Source: Craterostigma plantagineum
Taxonomy: Eukaryota > Streptophyta > Magnoliopsida > Lamiales > Linderniaceae
NCBI GenBank assembly: GCA_027422505.1
Contig: JAPQWV010001551.1
Coordinates: 18,396 to 82,395, forward strand
Length of the DNA: 64,000 nucleotides
Direction: 5' to 3'
The notes below the pieces were generated by a model. It saw only the letters and a list, made by a program, of their open reading frames with translations, ran no database searches and was not told where the DNA came from. This document shows, in pieces, positions 1 through 10,671 of this stretch (position 1 is its first letter; every line of letters starts with the position of its first letter). The translations under genes and the position numbers were made by a program.

Positions 1-713
1 TGTAGGATTCTGCAATTCAGACCATTTGTGCGATTGCCATGATAAGGATTTAAGAGTTCTCGCAAACAATTCTAAACCCTAGATAAATCATTTACTAAAT
101 GATATAAAAGTCAATAATCGATTTATATGGATTTATGGTTTACAATCATGTTAGCATATATACATATATATCAAATGATATTTAATTGGTTAAAGATCTC
201 AAAGCAAAAGATAAAAATTCTCCGACACAAGGATGCTTTCATTGTTGGTGACATTTTAAAGATAGGTCTTTTGCATTGGACAGAACGATATATATAATGG
301 AAGTTCTATTTATTATTTGTATGGATATATTATATCTATATCTATATATAATACTTTTCAGAAATAATCTCTTTGATCAATTTTGTGAAAATGACCTCAT
401 TTTTAAGGGTATCTCCATGATTTTATGTAAGAATAGAACAGCTGCTGATAAATCAAATAATTGGTTATCTAGGTCGAAAAAAGTAGAATCAATACATAAT
501 ATATCATGCCATTTGTTGCAGTGCTTGTAAGATATGAATAATTGATTGTTAGTTGTTGCCATTATTATAATCTTCAAATAATTGGTTATCTAGGTCGTAA
601 AAAAGTAGAATCAATACATAATAAATAACACACAACGAAACTCCAAAGAGAATCACACATAATCAACACACTTGGATATTCTACCTTACTCCCTTAATGA
701 AATGCACACAAAA
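1..713. other. AT-rich intergenic DNA, no gene seen
   Basis: No reading frame here resembles a known protein. The only structure is a direct repeat of about 50 bp (about 453-503 and 574-624, sharing the core AATTGGTTATCTAGGTCG). It ends at the target-site duplication of the Copia element that starts at 719. Confidence 0.6.
453..624. repeat. direct repeat, two ~50-bp copies
   Basis: The two copies lie about 120 bp apart and differ by an A/T change and a one-base length change in the A run after TAGGTCG. Origin unknown. Confidence 0.6.
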
Positions 714-781
714 CTAATTGTTAGGCCAGCCGCCCATGAGGGCAGCTGTATTTGAAAAGAAAGAAAAAAAATAAAATAATA

Positions 782-3663
782 CTTCCTCAGTCCCAGATAT
801 ATGTTCCCATAAATTACTCTGCACGCAAATTAAGAAAGCCTTGTTTAAATATTGGGACCACGCTTTGTTAAGGAGAGGAGAGAGAATTAACTCAGTAATT
901 ATTCCCACCAAAATTTCCTTTCCCTCTTTATTTTTAACACAATTCAAATTACCCATACACCTCCCCATTTAATCAAAACAATCGCAACATTCCATCATAA
1001 ACCATCAAACAAAAAACCTGTTCATAATGGACACATCAAAGACACAAAACAACACCATTCAAACACACCACTGTACATGAGATTACAACAGTTTACATTA
1101 CAACACTTCCACTGTAAAGAGACAAAAAAAGCAGCTGAATTTGATCTTCATCCAAGGTTCATCTGCAGCAAAGAAAAAGCAGCACCAACGAGACAAAAGA
1201 CGGCAGAAAACAGTAGCAAATGACCTCATCTACACTTCAGCAGCAGCAGAGCAGAATGGTGGTGGTAAAGCCTAGACCAAGTGTTGAAGACAAAAATACA
1301 ATTGCACAAGTTCTTTTAACTAGCTACATAGATAAGAAATTACCTTCCGGTAAAATCAATGAGGTCTCCTTGAGGTCTGGTCTAAGTAGGAAGACGATCG
1401 GCAAGATCTGGCTGTTGCAAAGAGGCAAATTGATGCCGGGCGGGCTGTCCACATTAGCAAAAGAGTTCGCCTGCAAAGAAGTGATAAAATCCAGATTGAT
1501 ATCCAACAAATAAAAAGCATCGACATCAAAGAAAAGATCAACAATTAGAACGCTTGCCAATGAAATTGAAGTTAGCAAAACAACCGTAGGTCGATGGATT
1601 AAGCAAGGGCATCTCAGACCACATACAAATCCAATCAAGCCCTCTTTGACACAATCAAATAAACTGGTGAGGCTCAATTTCAGTTTGAATGCATTGATGA
1701 TCGACAGCATACAAGAAAAATCCAGTTTAAAAGCATGGAGAATGTGGTTCACATTGATGAGAAATGGTTTTTCATAACCCGAGCTAGTGAAAGGTGTTAC
1801 TTGATACCCAGGGAAGAACAACCATATAGATCGTGCAAGAGTAAAAGATTCATAACGAAGGTAATGTTTATGTGCGCTGTGAGCAGACCAATATACACAA
1901 GTGATGGAGAACTTGTGTTTGATGGAAAGATTGGCTTGTTTCCTTTACTGAGAAGATCCCAGCAAAGAGAAACAGCAAGAACAGACTCAAGGGCACTCTT
2001 GAGACCAAGTCCATAGAATCAATTACCAAGAAGGTGATCAAGGACTGTCTGATTCAAAGAGTAAGTATCTAACATGTCTATATGCATTGACAATCAATCT
2101 ATTAGTGACTATTCAAATTGTTTTTTCAGGTCATACCGGCAATCAAGAATAATGGCCAGCAAATGCGGACAGAAATATCATTATCCAACAGGATAATGCC
2201 AAGCCACATATCAGTGATGAAGACACTGATTTCAGAGAGGCTGCATCATCTGATGGATTCAATATCAGGTTAAAGTGCCAACCAACTAATTCACCAGACA
2301 CGAATGTCAATGACTTAGGCTGGTTCAGCAGCATACAAGCCCTACAAGTTAAAAAACCAGCAAACTCAGTAAAAGAATTAGTGTCAGCAGTGGAGGAATC
2401 GTTTAATGAACTAAGTCCACAAACATTGAACAAGGTATTCTTAAGCTTGCATGCATGCCTCGTTGAAATTATGAAGTGTAAAGGCCACAATAACTACATT
2501 CTGCCACACATGAAGAAGGACAAACTATTGAACAATGGTACACTACCACATGCTCTAGATGTGGAAGATTCAATAGTAAAGGAAGCAATACACCACTTGA
2601 TTGAAAGTGGTGAAGGGCCTCATATTAAGCTGGATGAATCAGTTATGGCATATTTTGGTTATGGAGCTGATCTAGATGCAGGATATCAAATCTAAAGCCT
2701 CAAGTATGCAAAATATTTTGGTGATTGTACATATGAACTTTTGTTTTTTTCAAACATGTAACAATACTGCTATGTTACAATTCCAAATGTAATTTTGTCA
2801 AGCTAGCAAACACACTGCTATCACACAATCACACAATTAACGAACATACGAAACAGTCAAGCTATCACTATCACACAATCAATGAAACAGACAAGCTATC
2901 ACACAATCAAAAACGTTAAAGACAAGCACGACACAGTCAAGAAATCACAAAGTCACATTATTAAAAACGATAATTACCGAGAATGGAGGGCGTTCCTGGT
3001 ATATCGATGGACAATAAATCCCAAGAATCTCTATGAGCGTGAGCTTCATTTTCGCTGTCAAACCTTCACCCCAAGCCTCCTTCTTCGGGAAAATATTGCT
3101 TGGGCCAAGAGATCTGGCCAGAGCGTCGACGCCACCGTCTTCGATTGAGCAGGGGACCACTGTGATGGAATCGGGCCACTCCGTCTCATCCATCATCGTT
3201 TCTTCAATGTAATCGGACCACTATGTCTCTGGAACCCCAAGCCACGCCTCCGGCGGCGTTTCTAGAACCACGAGCAACAAATCCGCCGCATCCATCAGAC
3301 TTTGAGCGACGGAGAAAGGAGGCAGGTTGAAACGCTTCATAGGGGAGATGGGGTTGGGAAATCGTTTGCGAGAGATATTGGGCAGACGAACGCTCACAGG
3401 TTACTGAATTTGGGGGAAGAAAGAATCGTGGTGAGAGAAAAGCTGGAAGGTTTTTTTTGGTAAGTTGGGTTTTTAGGGGAGGAAAAAAAGAAAAATATGG
3501 GGAGTTGGTTAGGTTTTTAAGTTTTAAATTGGGTGTATTAAAGATATTAATGGTGTAATTAGTTTAATTATTGGAGTAATTTTTTACCAAAAATGGAAAT
3601 GGGAAGAATTATGTGGGATGCCCGAAATAGAAAGATGGGAAGAAATAAGTGCGACGAAGGAAG
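782..3663 (+). mobile_element. Tc1/mariner-like DNA transposon (plant MLE)
   Basis: The element starts CTTCCTCAGTCCC and ends with the inverted form GGGAC-like/GAAGGAAG, flanked by TA on both sides (780-781, 3664-3665), the mariner target. It encodes a degenerate plant-type mariner transposase. Length is 2,882 bp. It inserted after the host Copia element, since it lies inside one LTR only. Confidence 0.92.
1220..2694 (+). pseudogene. mariner transposase, frame-broken (DD39D type)
   Basis: The N-terminal part (1220 on) has the helix-turn-helix region and reads in one frame to a stop at 1511-1513, then on through WIKQGHLRPHT. The catalytic core resumes in another frame at 1735 with the motif HIDEKWFF (first Asp). 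A further shift falls near 1940. An intron with a GTAAGT donor (about 2060) and TTTTTTCAG acceptor (2129) follows. The last exon has QQDNAKPH (second Asp) and NSPDTNVNDLG; I count 39 residues between the second and third Asp, the DD39D spacing typical of plant mariner elements. The stop at 1511 plus at least three shifts make it non-functional as written. It is the only plausible coding content of the element. Confidence 0.85.
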
Positions 3664-4196
3664 TATTATATAATATTATAATATTATTTTTTATATATAT
3701 ATATAAAAGAAAAAATTAAGACAAGGAATGAGCGGCCCATATCAACTGGCGACGCCGCGGATTCATGGCCACCGGTTTTGAGTGGTCCAGAAGAGCTGAA
3801 GATATCTATAAATATGCTGATGATTCTTTAGTTATTATCATCCCAAATCAAGTGAGGAGTTCAGTGAGAGAGAAATAGTGAGAGGAAAACTTATCCGAGT
3901 GGATAAGGGTGAGAGAGGGTTTTAGTTTTTTGGGGTAGTTGGGAGAAGGTACAAATACATTACCCGGCTGGGTAAGGGTCTCGAATTTGGGTTTAAACAC
4001 GAGCGTTAAATTTGTACGGTGTAATATTCTCAATATAGTAAAGCTGGTGCTCTCCGTGGAGGTAGGCGGTATTGGTCAAACCACGTAAAATCTCATGTTC
4101 TCTATCGGCGTCATTTCGGTTTATATTGTCCAAATAGTCGGGGGTCAAAATCAACCTTCCGCTGGGCTCGAAAAATTACCGCTCAACCCCAACAAG

Positions 4197-4208
4197 TGGT
4201 ATCAGAGA
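4197..4208 (+). other. primer-binding site of the first Copia element
   Basis: TGGTATCAGAGA follows the left LTR after two bases. This matches the 3' end of initiator tRNA-Met used by plant Copia elements. Confidence 0.85.
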
Positions 4209-4344
4209 CAAGCTTAATTGATATTCTGAGTATGCTCTGTGGTTGCAGCTTTATCTGATCTTCCACATCAGAAAAGATATTAAGAAGGTTTATCGTTACG
4301 GGGGAGCCAGTGAAGGGCCAAGCTGTTAAATCTCTGGAAGGATA

Positions 4345-5365
4345 ATGGCGACGAAAAGTAATTTCAAAGTGCGGCAATTCGATGGTACGGGGAGTTTCAC
4401 TCTGTGGCAGAGACGAGTGAAGGATATACTCGTTCACCAAGGTCTGGCTAAAGCTTTGAAAGGGGACAAGGCAAAGCCGGAGAAAATGACGAAAAAAGAC
4501 TGTGATGATTTGGGATCAAGATGTGTCAGCACAATTCGTTTGTACATTGCGGATAACATTATTAATAATGTTGTTAATGAGGATTTTGCACCAGACTTGT
4601 GGGCGAAGTTGGAGCAGCTGCATCTCGGGAAAAACTTAACCACAAAGTTAGATCTGAAGCGGGAGCTGTACCGGCTGAAGATGGAGGAAGGTGGGAATCT
4701 CATAGATCACATTAGCGTGTTCAACGGACTCGTGGATCAACTTATAAAAGTTTATGTAAAGTGGATGTGCAGTCAACTCTTTTGGTGCATGAAAAGAGGA
4801 GACGCTTAAATTATGGGGATAGCCAAAATTCGACGTTGGCTATACACGGGGAGAATCGTAGAGGAAGATTCCACGCCAGAGAATTTGGAGGTAGCAGCAG
4901 GTCCAAATCAAAGAATGGCGGGAAGGGCATCATGTGCTACAAGTGTGGTGAGCCGGGACACATCAAGAGGAACTGTCCGACTTGGAGGAAGGACAGGAAT
5001 GGCGAGGAAAATTCCACAACCATGATAGCACAAGATACGGATGATGTTGTAGACGTTCTCACAGTCTAATGATGGCGCTTTTCTCAGGATGAGTGGATAT
5101 TTGATTCGGGGTCGAAGTACCATATTTGCTCCGAAAGAAAATATTTTGATACGTTCCAGAAGATACGAAGAGGTTTGGTTTCCATGGCTGATGGATACCG
5201 TCATGCGGTTCGTGGTGTTGGAACTGTGAAGATCAAAATGACTGATGGAGCGGCGCGGGCTTTGGGTGGTGTGATCTTTGTCCCAAAGTTACGGAAGAAT
5301 TTAATATCCATGAGCCAGTTAGATTCCAAGGGCTATGGGAGTTTCATAGCAGGGAGATCTGTATA
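4345..5365 (+). pseudogene. Copia gag and protease fragment
   Basis: The ATG at 4345 opens a gag of the Copia UBN2 type (motifs FDGTGSFTLWQRRV and LWAKLEQLHLGKNL). It runs about 150 codons and then breaks frame near 4755. A CCHC zinc knuckle (CYKCGEPGHIKRNCP) is readable at about 4930-4975. Next comes a protease-like stretch: WIFDSGSKYHIC near 5100 corresponds to the family's W-DSG-A-H motif, with Lys-Tyr where Ala-Ser or similar is usual, followed by the typical VPKLRKNLISMSQL. Coding similarity ends near 5350. Integrase and reverse transcriptase are absent. Confidence 0.85.
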
Positions 5366-5788
5366 ATCACACGTGGCGGAAAAGTCCTACTGAAGGGAGA
5401 AGAGCGTGGAGGTTTGTATCGTCTGGACGCGAGTGTTGTACAAAATACTCTGACTTCGATGGGTTCACGAAAACCGCGCGCGCGTGGTGGGAAGGCAGAC
5501 GATCGTGATAAGGGAAGTCCTGCTGGAGAAGGGGTCGCGTTGAAGTCCCTCTTCAGAATTGACGAGTACAGTCGGTTCGGCAGCTGCACATAAGATTGGC
5601 CGCGTGATGAATCAAGTGGTAGGACCTGAATTCTTTATTCGGATATGTGTAGCTGGTACAAGGAAGGCCCATGGAAGTTCGTGGTAATTACGAACGGATT
5701 ACTCTCAGACAGACTCGTTAGGATGAGTGCTTGACGGTGCTGAAGACAATGCTCGGATAGGTGTCGAATGCGGCTGGCAGGGGAGAAT
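5350..5788 (+). other. remnant internal Copia sequence up to the right LTR
   Basis: No intact frame. This stretch joins the broken protease region to the polypurine tract and presumably contains the deletion junction that removed most of pol. Confidence 0.5.
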
Positions 5789-6390
5789 TGTTAGCCCAGC
5801 CGCCCATGAGGGCAGCCGTATTTGAAAAGAAAGAAAAAATAATAATAATATAATAAAATAATATTATATAATATAATATTATCTTAAATATATAAAGAAA
5901 AAAGAAAAAAAACTTAAGATAAGGAATGAGCGGCCCATATCAACTGGCGACGCGGCAGATTTATGGCCACTGGTTTTGAGTGGTCCAGAAAAGCTGAAGA
6001 CATCTATAAATAGGCTGATGATTCTTCAGTTATTATCATCCCAAATCAAGTGAAAAGTTCAGTGAGAGAGAAATGAGAGGAAAACTTATCCGAGTGGATA
6101 AGGGTGAGAGATGGTTTTAGTTTTTATGGGGTAGTTGGGAGTAGGTACAAATACATTACTCCGGTGGGTAAGGGATCTCGAGTTTGGGTTTAAACACGAT
6201 CGTTAAATTTGTACGGTGTAATATTCTCAATATAGTAAAGCTGGTGCTCTCCGTGGAGGTAGGCGGTATTGACCGAGCCACGTAAATCTCGTGTTAGCTA
6301 TCGGCGTCATTTCGATTTATATTGTCCAAATAGTCGCGGGTCAAAATCAACATTCCCCTGGGCCCAAAAAATTACCGCTCAATCCCAACA
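5789..6390 (+). repeat. right LTR of the first Copia element
   Basis: A 602-bp LTR starting TGTTAGCCCAGCC and ending AATCCCAACA, followed by the CTAAT duplication. It is the uninterrupted partner of the left LTR. A TATAAATA-like box near 6005 is a possible retroelement promoter. Confidence 0.93.
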
Positions 6391-6480
6391 CTAATAACCA
6401 CAAAATATATATTCGTTTACCTCTTGTCATATAAAAAATTGTGTATCAAAGTAGTGTGACTCCAAGATTCATCATCACAT

Positions 6481-6896
6481 AGGGTTGTCAATGGGGCGGG
6501 GATCCGCCCTGAATAGGACGGGAATCCCCGCTACTCTACCCACGCGGGGCGGGGGACGGGGGAAGATTTTTCCCCGCGGATATCCCCGCCCCGTCCCCGA
6601 TTATTAAAATAATAGTTATTATTTTTAATTAATATTATTATAAGATAAATAATATTAAAATATACTTTGTATAATATATAGATATAATTAAAATATAGTT
6701 TAAATAATATAAATAACATTAAAATATAGTTTAAATAATATAAATAATATTAAAGAATAGTTTAAATAATATTAAAATAACATAAATTGTTTATTTAGCG
6801 ACGGGCCGGGAATCCCCGCGGGGGCGGGGACGATTTCATCCCCGTTGCCTCGCGGGGACGGGGATTAGATCCGCGCACCGCCCCGTTGACAACCCT
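6481..6896. mobile_element. MITE with GC-rich terminal inverted repeats
   Basis: Starts AGGGTTGTCAATGGGGCGG and ends with the inverted form CCGCCCCGTTGACAACCCT. ATCATCACAT lies on both sides (6471-6480, 6897-6906). A 9-10-bp duplication suggests a Mutator-like origin, but part of the flank is itself a short ATC repeat, so hAT (8 bp) is not excluded. The centre is AT-rich and non-coding. Confidence 0.8.
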
Positions 6897-6935
6897 ATCA
6901 TCACATAGAACTAAAGCTATAGAAGCTCTTCGAAA

Positions 6936-6993
6936 ATGGCTTCCATAAGTAGATCAATGGCTTCTCTTATTGCACTCGTAGCAATCATGTCTT
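6936..6993 (+). CDS. possible signal-peptide exon, orphan
   Basis: An ATG opens 19 codons reading MASISRSMASLIALVAIMS, a credible secretory signal, followed at once by a consensus GTAAGT donor. I found no matching second exon before the next gene. The MITE at 6481-6896 lies just upstream, in what would be the leader. It may be the left-over first exon of a lost gene or of a very short secreted peptide. Confidence 0.3.
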
Positions 6994-7615
6994 GTAAGTC
7001 TTCTTTCCTCCTCACTCGATTCTACATTAATCAATCGTTTCTTCGGCAAATATTAATGGGGTGGATCCTAAACAAACGCTAGTTTAGCTTATACTTTTAC
7101 TACAATTATAGTTGTGTTTTCTTACTATGTATGCAATCACCTTATAGATCACATAATGATCATCATTGGAGTTTTGAAAGCATTATGAAGGCGCATTCGC
7201 ATGAAGCCTTACATTGTCAGAGCATAAAGTAGAATTTCTTACAAAATCGTCATAGTTGAAGATGTTGAAACCCATGAGCTTAATTTAATCAAACGTCGCT
7301 TAGAAACACAGCAAACACTACATGAATTGCATCGATTTTCTGCTTTATTAAAAAACATTAAGACAGCGAAGGAAAATCATTTGTTGGTTTAAAAAAAAAA
7401 AAAGACAGCCTATCCAATCCCTTCCTTAGCCCTCACACAATCTATAGTTCAAATTTGCAGATCGCAAACAAAGTGATCTTACGTTTTTCTTGCATCAAAA
7501 GTGTCCCAATCTTCACAGATTAGAGGTAATATATCTTATGTGATCTTATTACAATCCATTTTTTTCTGAGTATAATCAAAATCTGTATGTGCTATGTAAT
7601 AAGGACACAGCAAAA
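6994..7615. other. non-coding, nothing recognised
   Basis: AT-rich with a poly-A tract near 7390. No protein-like frame. Confidence 0.5.
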
Positions 7616-7729
7616 ATGGCTGATGTGGATGGTCCGAGCTGGGAAGATCAATGGGGCGAAGGAGGTTTTGGTGCGATGACGAACGATGATGACTCAAGCG
7701 AAAGATGGCGAAAAGAAAGAGGCGATTAA
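7616..7729 (+). CDS. small acidic plant protein with a PSWEDQWG-type N-terminus
   Basis: The ATG at 7616 gives MADVDGPSWEDQWGEGGFGAM and then acidic residues, 37 codons in all. Short plant proteins of unknown function that begin with a PSWADQWG-like block are the best match I know, from memory. In those the C-terminal half is rich in Gly, Ala and Lys. Here a one-base change near 7726 would open a second frame reading MGSSGFFIGKVKAAM, which has that character, so this copy may be frame-broken like the other genes in the window. A GTAAAAG after GGTAAG near 7757 could be a splice donor. Partial or decayed gene; function unknown. Confidence 0.35.
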   Translation: MADVDGPSWEDQWGEGGFGAMTNDDDSSERWRKERGD

Positions 7730-7759
7730 TGGGGTCGAGTGGATTCTTCATCGGTAAGG

Positions 7760-8281
7760 TAAAAGCAGCTATGCTTTAAAGAGATTTATTTGGGCCAAGA
7801 AAAAATGCAGTATTATGAACAACAACTATTCGACATGATTCATCGCCAAATTACCAGAAATTCAAATTTGTGATTCGCTACCTATAGCCATTATCTCAAA
7901 AGTTTCGATCTTTGATCCATTCCCTTTAGATTTCGGACACTTTCAACATATATGAAGATCCCACGTAAGAACTGTTATGCTTGCACCAAGATCGTTTCAG
8001 GCGATCTTTTAAGACAATTTATTACGTCGCGGAAAGAAAGACAAAATCCTCGCGACCATCAATTTTTTGGCCCGGAAAACTTTTAGGCCTTATTTGGCAT
8101 TATTTTACGTCGTTCGGTGCTTCGACTATTATAATATATATAGCGCGGTTTAGAATGTCGAAACATATAAAGGGCGAAAAGGACGTCAACTTGAATTGCT
8201 AAAAATCCAGGCAAAGAAAATCCAAAGTCTAAATCTAACATTCCACAGAAATATTCTTTCCTGTCGAAAATTAAAGAATGC
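7760..8281. other. non-coding up to the 3' end of Di19
   Basis: No recognisable gene. Frames on both strands are short and of non-protein composition. Confidence 0.5.
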
Positions 8282-9951
8282 TCACAAGTCGTCAATGATG
8301 GACGATAAGACTAATCCCTGTAAGAACTCACACCTACGAACCTTTTCGATACTCTCGTCTGCTGATGCAGATGGTTGAGCTCTGTAATGAAAAAGGAAGT
8401 GCGATATAAGTTTGCGATAACTATGAAAGATCACAATATCTTACAGAAGAAATAAGTAATCCTCAAATACGGGCGATGAGAAATGAGATCATTTCGATTC
8501 GATACGAATATAAGCGCATAAAAGCCAAGGCCAAACCTCTTCTAAAATGATCTTTGCCTCGATGAAAATGTAAGAAAAAAATGAACCATGCATTTGTGCC
8601 ATCGTTTTACTTATTACATGCTAGTCAAGAGTCTTGATCTAAATCAGTTGATTTTCTTGTAATACATGTAAACTAAGGACTGTACTGTAGATCCATATAT
8701 GTCCTCCATGTAATAATCTCAATCAAACCCTTTAATCCCCATCCACCCTTATTCATCAAATATCAATATAGAGATAACAAGAAATCAGCTATGAAGTCAA
8801 GGATTACAGAGAAAAGCAATGCGGGGACATATAATGAACTTTAATCAGACAAATCCACATTTCCCATGATATTCACGATCAAATATGGTAGCATGTTTAA
8901 AAAATGCACCTTTCTGAGGAATTGCCACTGAAATTCTCCGCTGGCAAAGCTGCTTCGCTTGAGGTAGTTAGAGAAGCTTCAATCGATAGAGATTTTTCAG
9001 CGCTCTGAGGACTATCGACGAACGACAAGAGTTTCGAGTCAGCTGAAGGATAAGAAGATGGTTCGACTATCGAAGACTCCTTAATTCGGCGTAAATGCCT
9101 TTCGTGCATCTCTTTCCTTATGAGCATTACGCCTGATCTCGCGCGGATGCCATGGCGCTTCATGTTCCCCAGACTGTATTCTCAGTTAAGGAAATGAATT
9201 TGCATTTACTGATATAAGAAAATGCGTAGAAGTATGATTATTCGATGAACTAAGGCTAGAAAAAGGATATCCTTAAGATGCTTTCGTGCTGCGTTATTAC
9301 ATGGGAAGCCATGTTTATCCGTACTTTTTGAGCGCAAACTGGGCATATCTGCAAAATCAAAGGAACTTCATCCATAAACTTCTCCCAAGTAACAAAGAAC
9401 ATTGATATGTAAGAACAGAAAGGGATTAACTTGAAGCAATATATCAATCTCCAAAACAAACAGCAGACCTATTTCAAATATAGCTCATTAAAGTCGGCAT
9501 CGTTCCTCATTTTGTAAGAACACCCACCCATCTAACAGCTATGAGGAATTCATAGAAAACAGTTCAATTTATTACAGGGAAGATAAGTTTAAGAGATTAA
9601 TTACCCCATGTTTAACCTCCATCCTATGATCGGCATCGATGTGGCAGCACAAACCTAGAACATCGAAGTCCTCGAAGCAGAAAGGACAAGCCAAATCCTC
9701 CAATTTCCCATCGAATTTGGCTAAGTCATTCACATGATGTTCATCTCCGTAATAATCCTCATCCTCCTCGTCGGCGTATTCATCTATAATCAAACACCCA
9801 CTTCACAAAACGAAAAAAAAAAAAAAAAGCTAAAACATTTGGTAAAAACAAAAAAGTTCGTAAGGGTTCACTGATACCACTGACCATCGACGACGTTCTT
9901 GAGATAACTGGGAAACCCAAAATCTAATTCCTCGTAAAATGGATCGGCCAT
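8282..9951 (-). CDS. DI19: Di19 (drought-induced 19) zinc-finger protein
   Basis: Five exons: 9951-9885, 9783-9605, 9348-9271, 9175-8910 and 8381-8282. Together they total 690 nt (229 residues) with every phase agreeing, the normal size for the family. The protein starts MADPFYEELDFGFPSYL. An acidic stretch leads into two Cys2/His2-like Di19 fingers: CPFCFEDF...CCHIDADH (about residues 57-74) and ICPVCAQK...HVITQH. The basic segment MKRHGIRARSG and the conserved C-terminal CEFLQGLVLSSIIDDL follow. Di19 proteins are nuclear factors linked to dehydration and salt responses and are targets of calcium-dependent kinases. This is one of the few genes here with no frame error. The intron between exons 3 and 4 (9270-9176) has no GT-AG or GC-AG solution and fits a U12-type AT-AC intron. 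Confidence 0.92.
9176..9270 (-). other. U12-type AT-AC intron in Di19
   Basis: On the minus strand the intron begins ATATCCTTTTTC and ends TTTCCTTAACTGAGAATAC. The 5' site equals the U12 consensus. TTCCTTAAC equals the U12 branch-site consensus and lies about 10 nt from the 3' AC. Splicing here keeps the frame exactly from ESILR into SLGNMKRHG. Confidence 0.85.
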
Positions 9952-10671
9952 AAATTAATTCCTCGGAAGATCCCTCGCTTCTCAGTTTTCAGTTTTTCCT
10001 TTTATTTTTATTTATACTGTGATGAATGAAAACCCAGGCTGTAAGAACGCAGCCGGGAAATAAAGGTGTTGGAAAGGAAGGAGCTTTTTCAAGGGTCGGC
10101 AAAATCTCTACGTTTACTTTCGAGTGTTTACTCAAACTACCATTAAATGTTTTAATTTTGACCTACTACGCCACCCTAATTTTTGTAAAATCATCAACCT
10201 ACAGATTTTTAATTTCTTCCTCCTTATGTCGCCCCCAAGTATTTACAACGTATAAATATACCCATACTTTGAGTTACCAAACGCCAAGCCAAGCCCATCC
10301 CATCGATTTCTTGAATCATTTTCCATTCTTTAGGATTGTAAGAATGCCAATCTAATAATAGAGTTTTAAGACACAACTACTAAGATTAATATTTGGTAAG
10401 AATGGAATGGATGAAGTAAGAAGAATCCATGAAAAAGAGATACAAAAACAACAGCGAAGGAAGATGATCAAAGTAATATCCACAACACAACACAGAGCAC
10501 AGCAGAGTACAGCACAAATCAATCGTCGTCGCCTATCCATTCATAAGTCAAACCGTCCAATGCACGAATAAACTGAAAAAACAAATCGAATCGAGTACGA
10601 AAACTACCCCAACAACCTCGAAAAAGGTTATACAAGAAACGATAAACAATCGTTCGAATTTACCAGGCTAC
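9952..10671. other. intergenic, no gene seen
   Basis: The upstream side of Di19 and the 3' flank of the GATL gene. A repetitive CACAACACAACACAGAGCACAG-like low-complexity stretch lies near 10485. No credible frame. Confidence 0.5.

Larger units (their letters stand above)
719..4194 (+). repeat. left LTR of the Copia element (split by mariner)
   Basis: Without the mariner and its TA duplication the LTR is about 592 bp, matching the 602-bp right LTR. The pre-insertion sequence around 780 can be read directly from the right LTR near 5855, where the same AT-rich stretch is uninterrupted. Confidence 0.92.
719..6390 (+). mobile_element. Ty1/Copia LTR retrotransposon, internally deleted, interrupted by a mariner
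   Basis: Two LTRs starting TGTTAG and ending CCCAACA are flanked by the 5-bp target-site duplication CTAAT (714-718 and 6391-6395). A primer-binding site starting TGGTATCAGAG follows the left LTR at 4197, and a purine tract (about 5774-5786) precedes the right LTR. The interior is only about 1.6 kb. It holds gag, a CCHC zinc knuckle and the start of a protease-like region, but integrase, reverse transcriptase and RNase H are gone, so the element is a non-autonomous deletion derivative. A 2.9-kb mariner element sits inside the left LTR. Confidence 0.93.
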
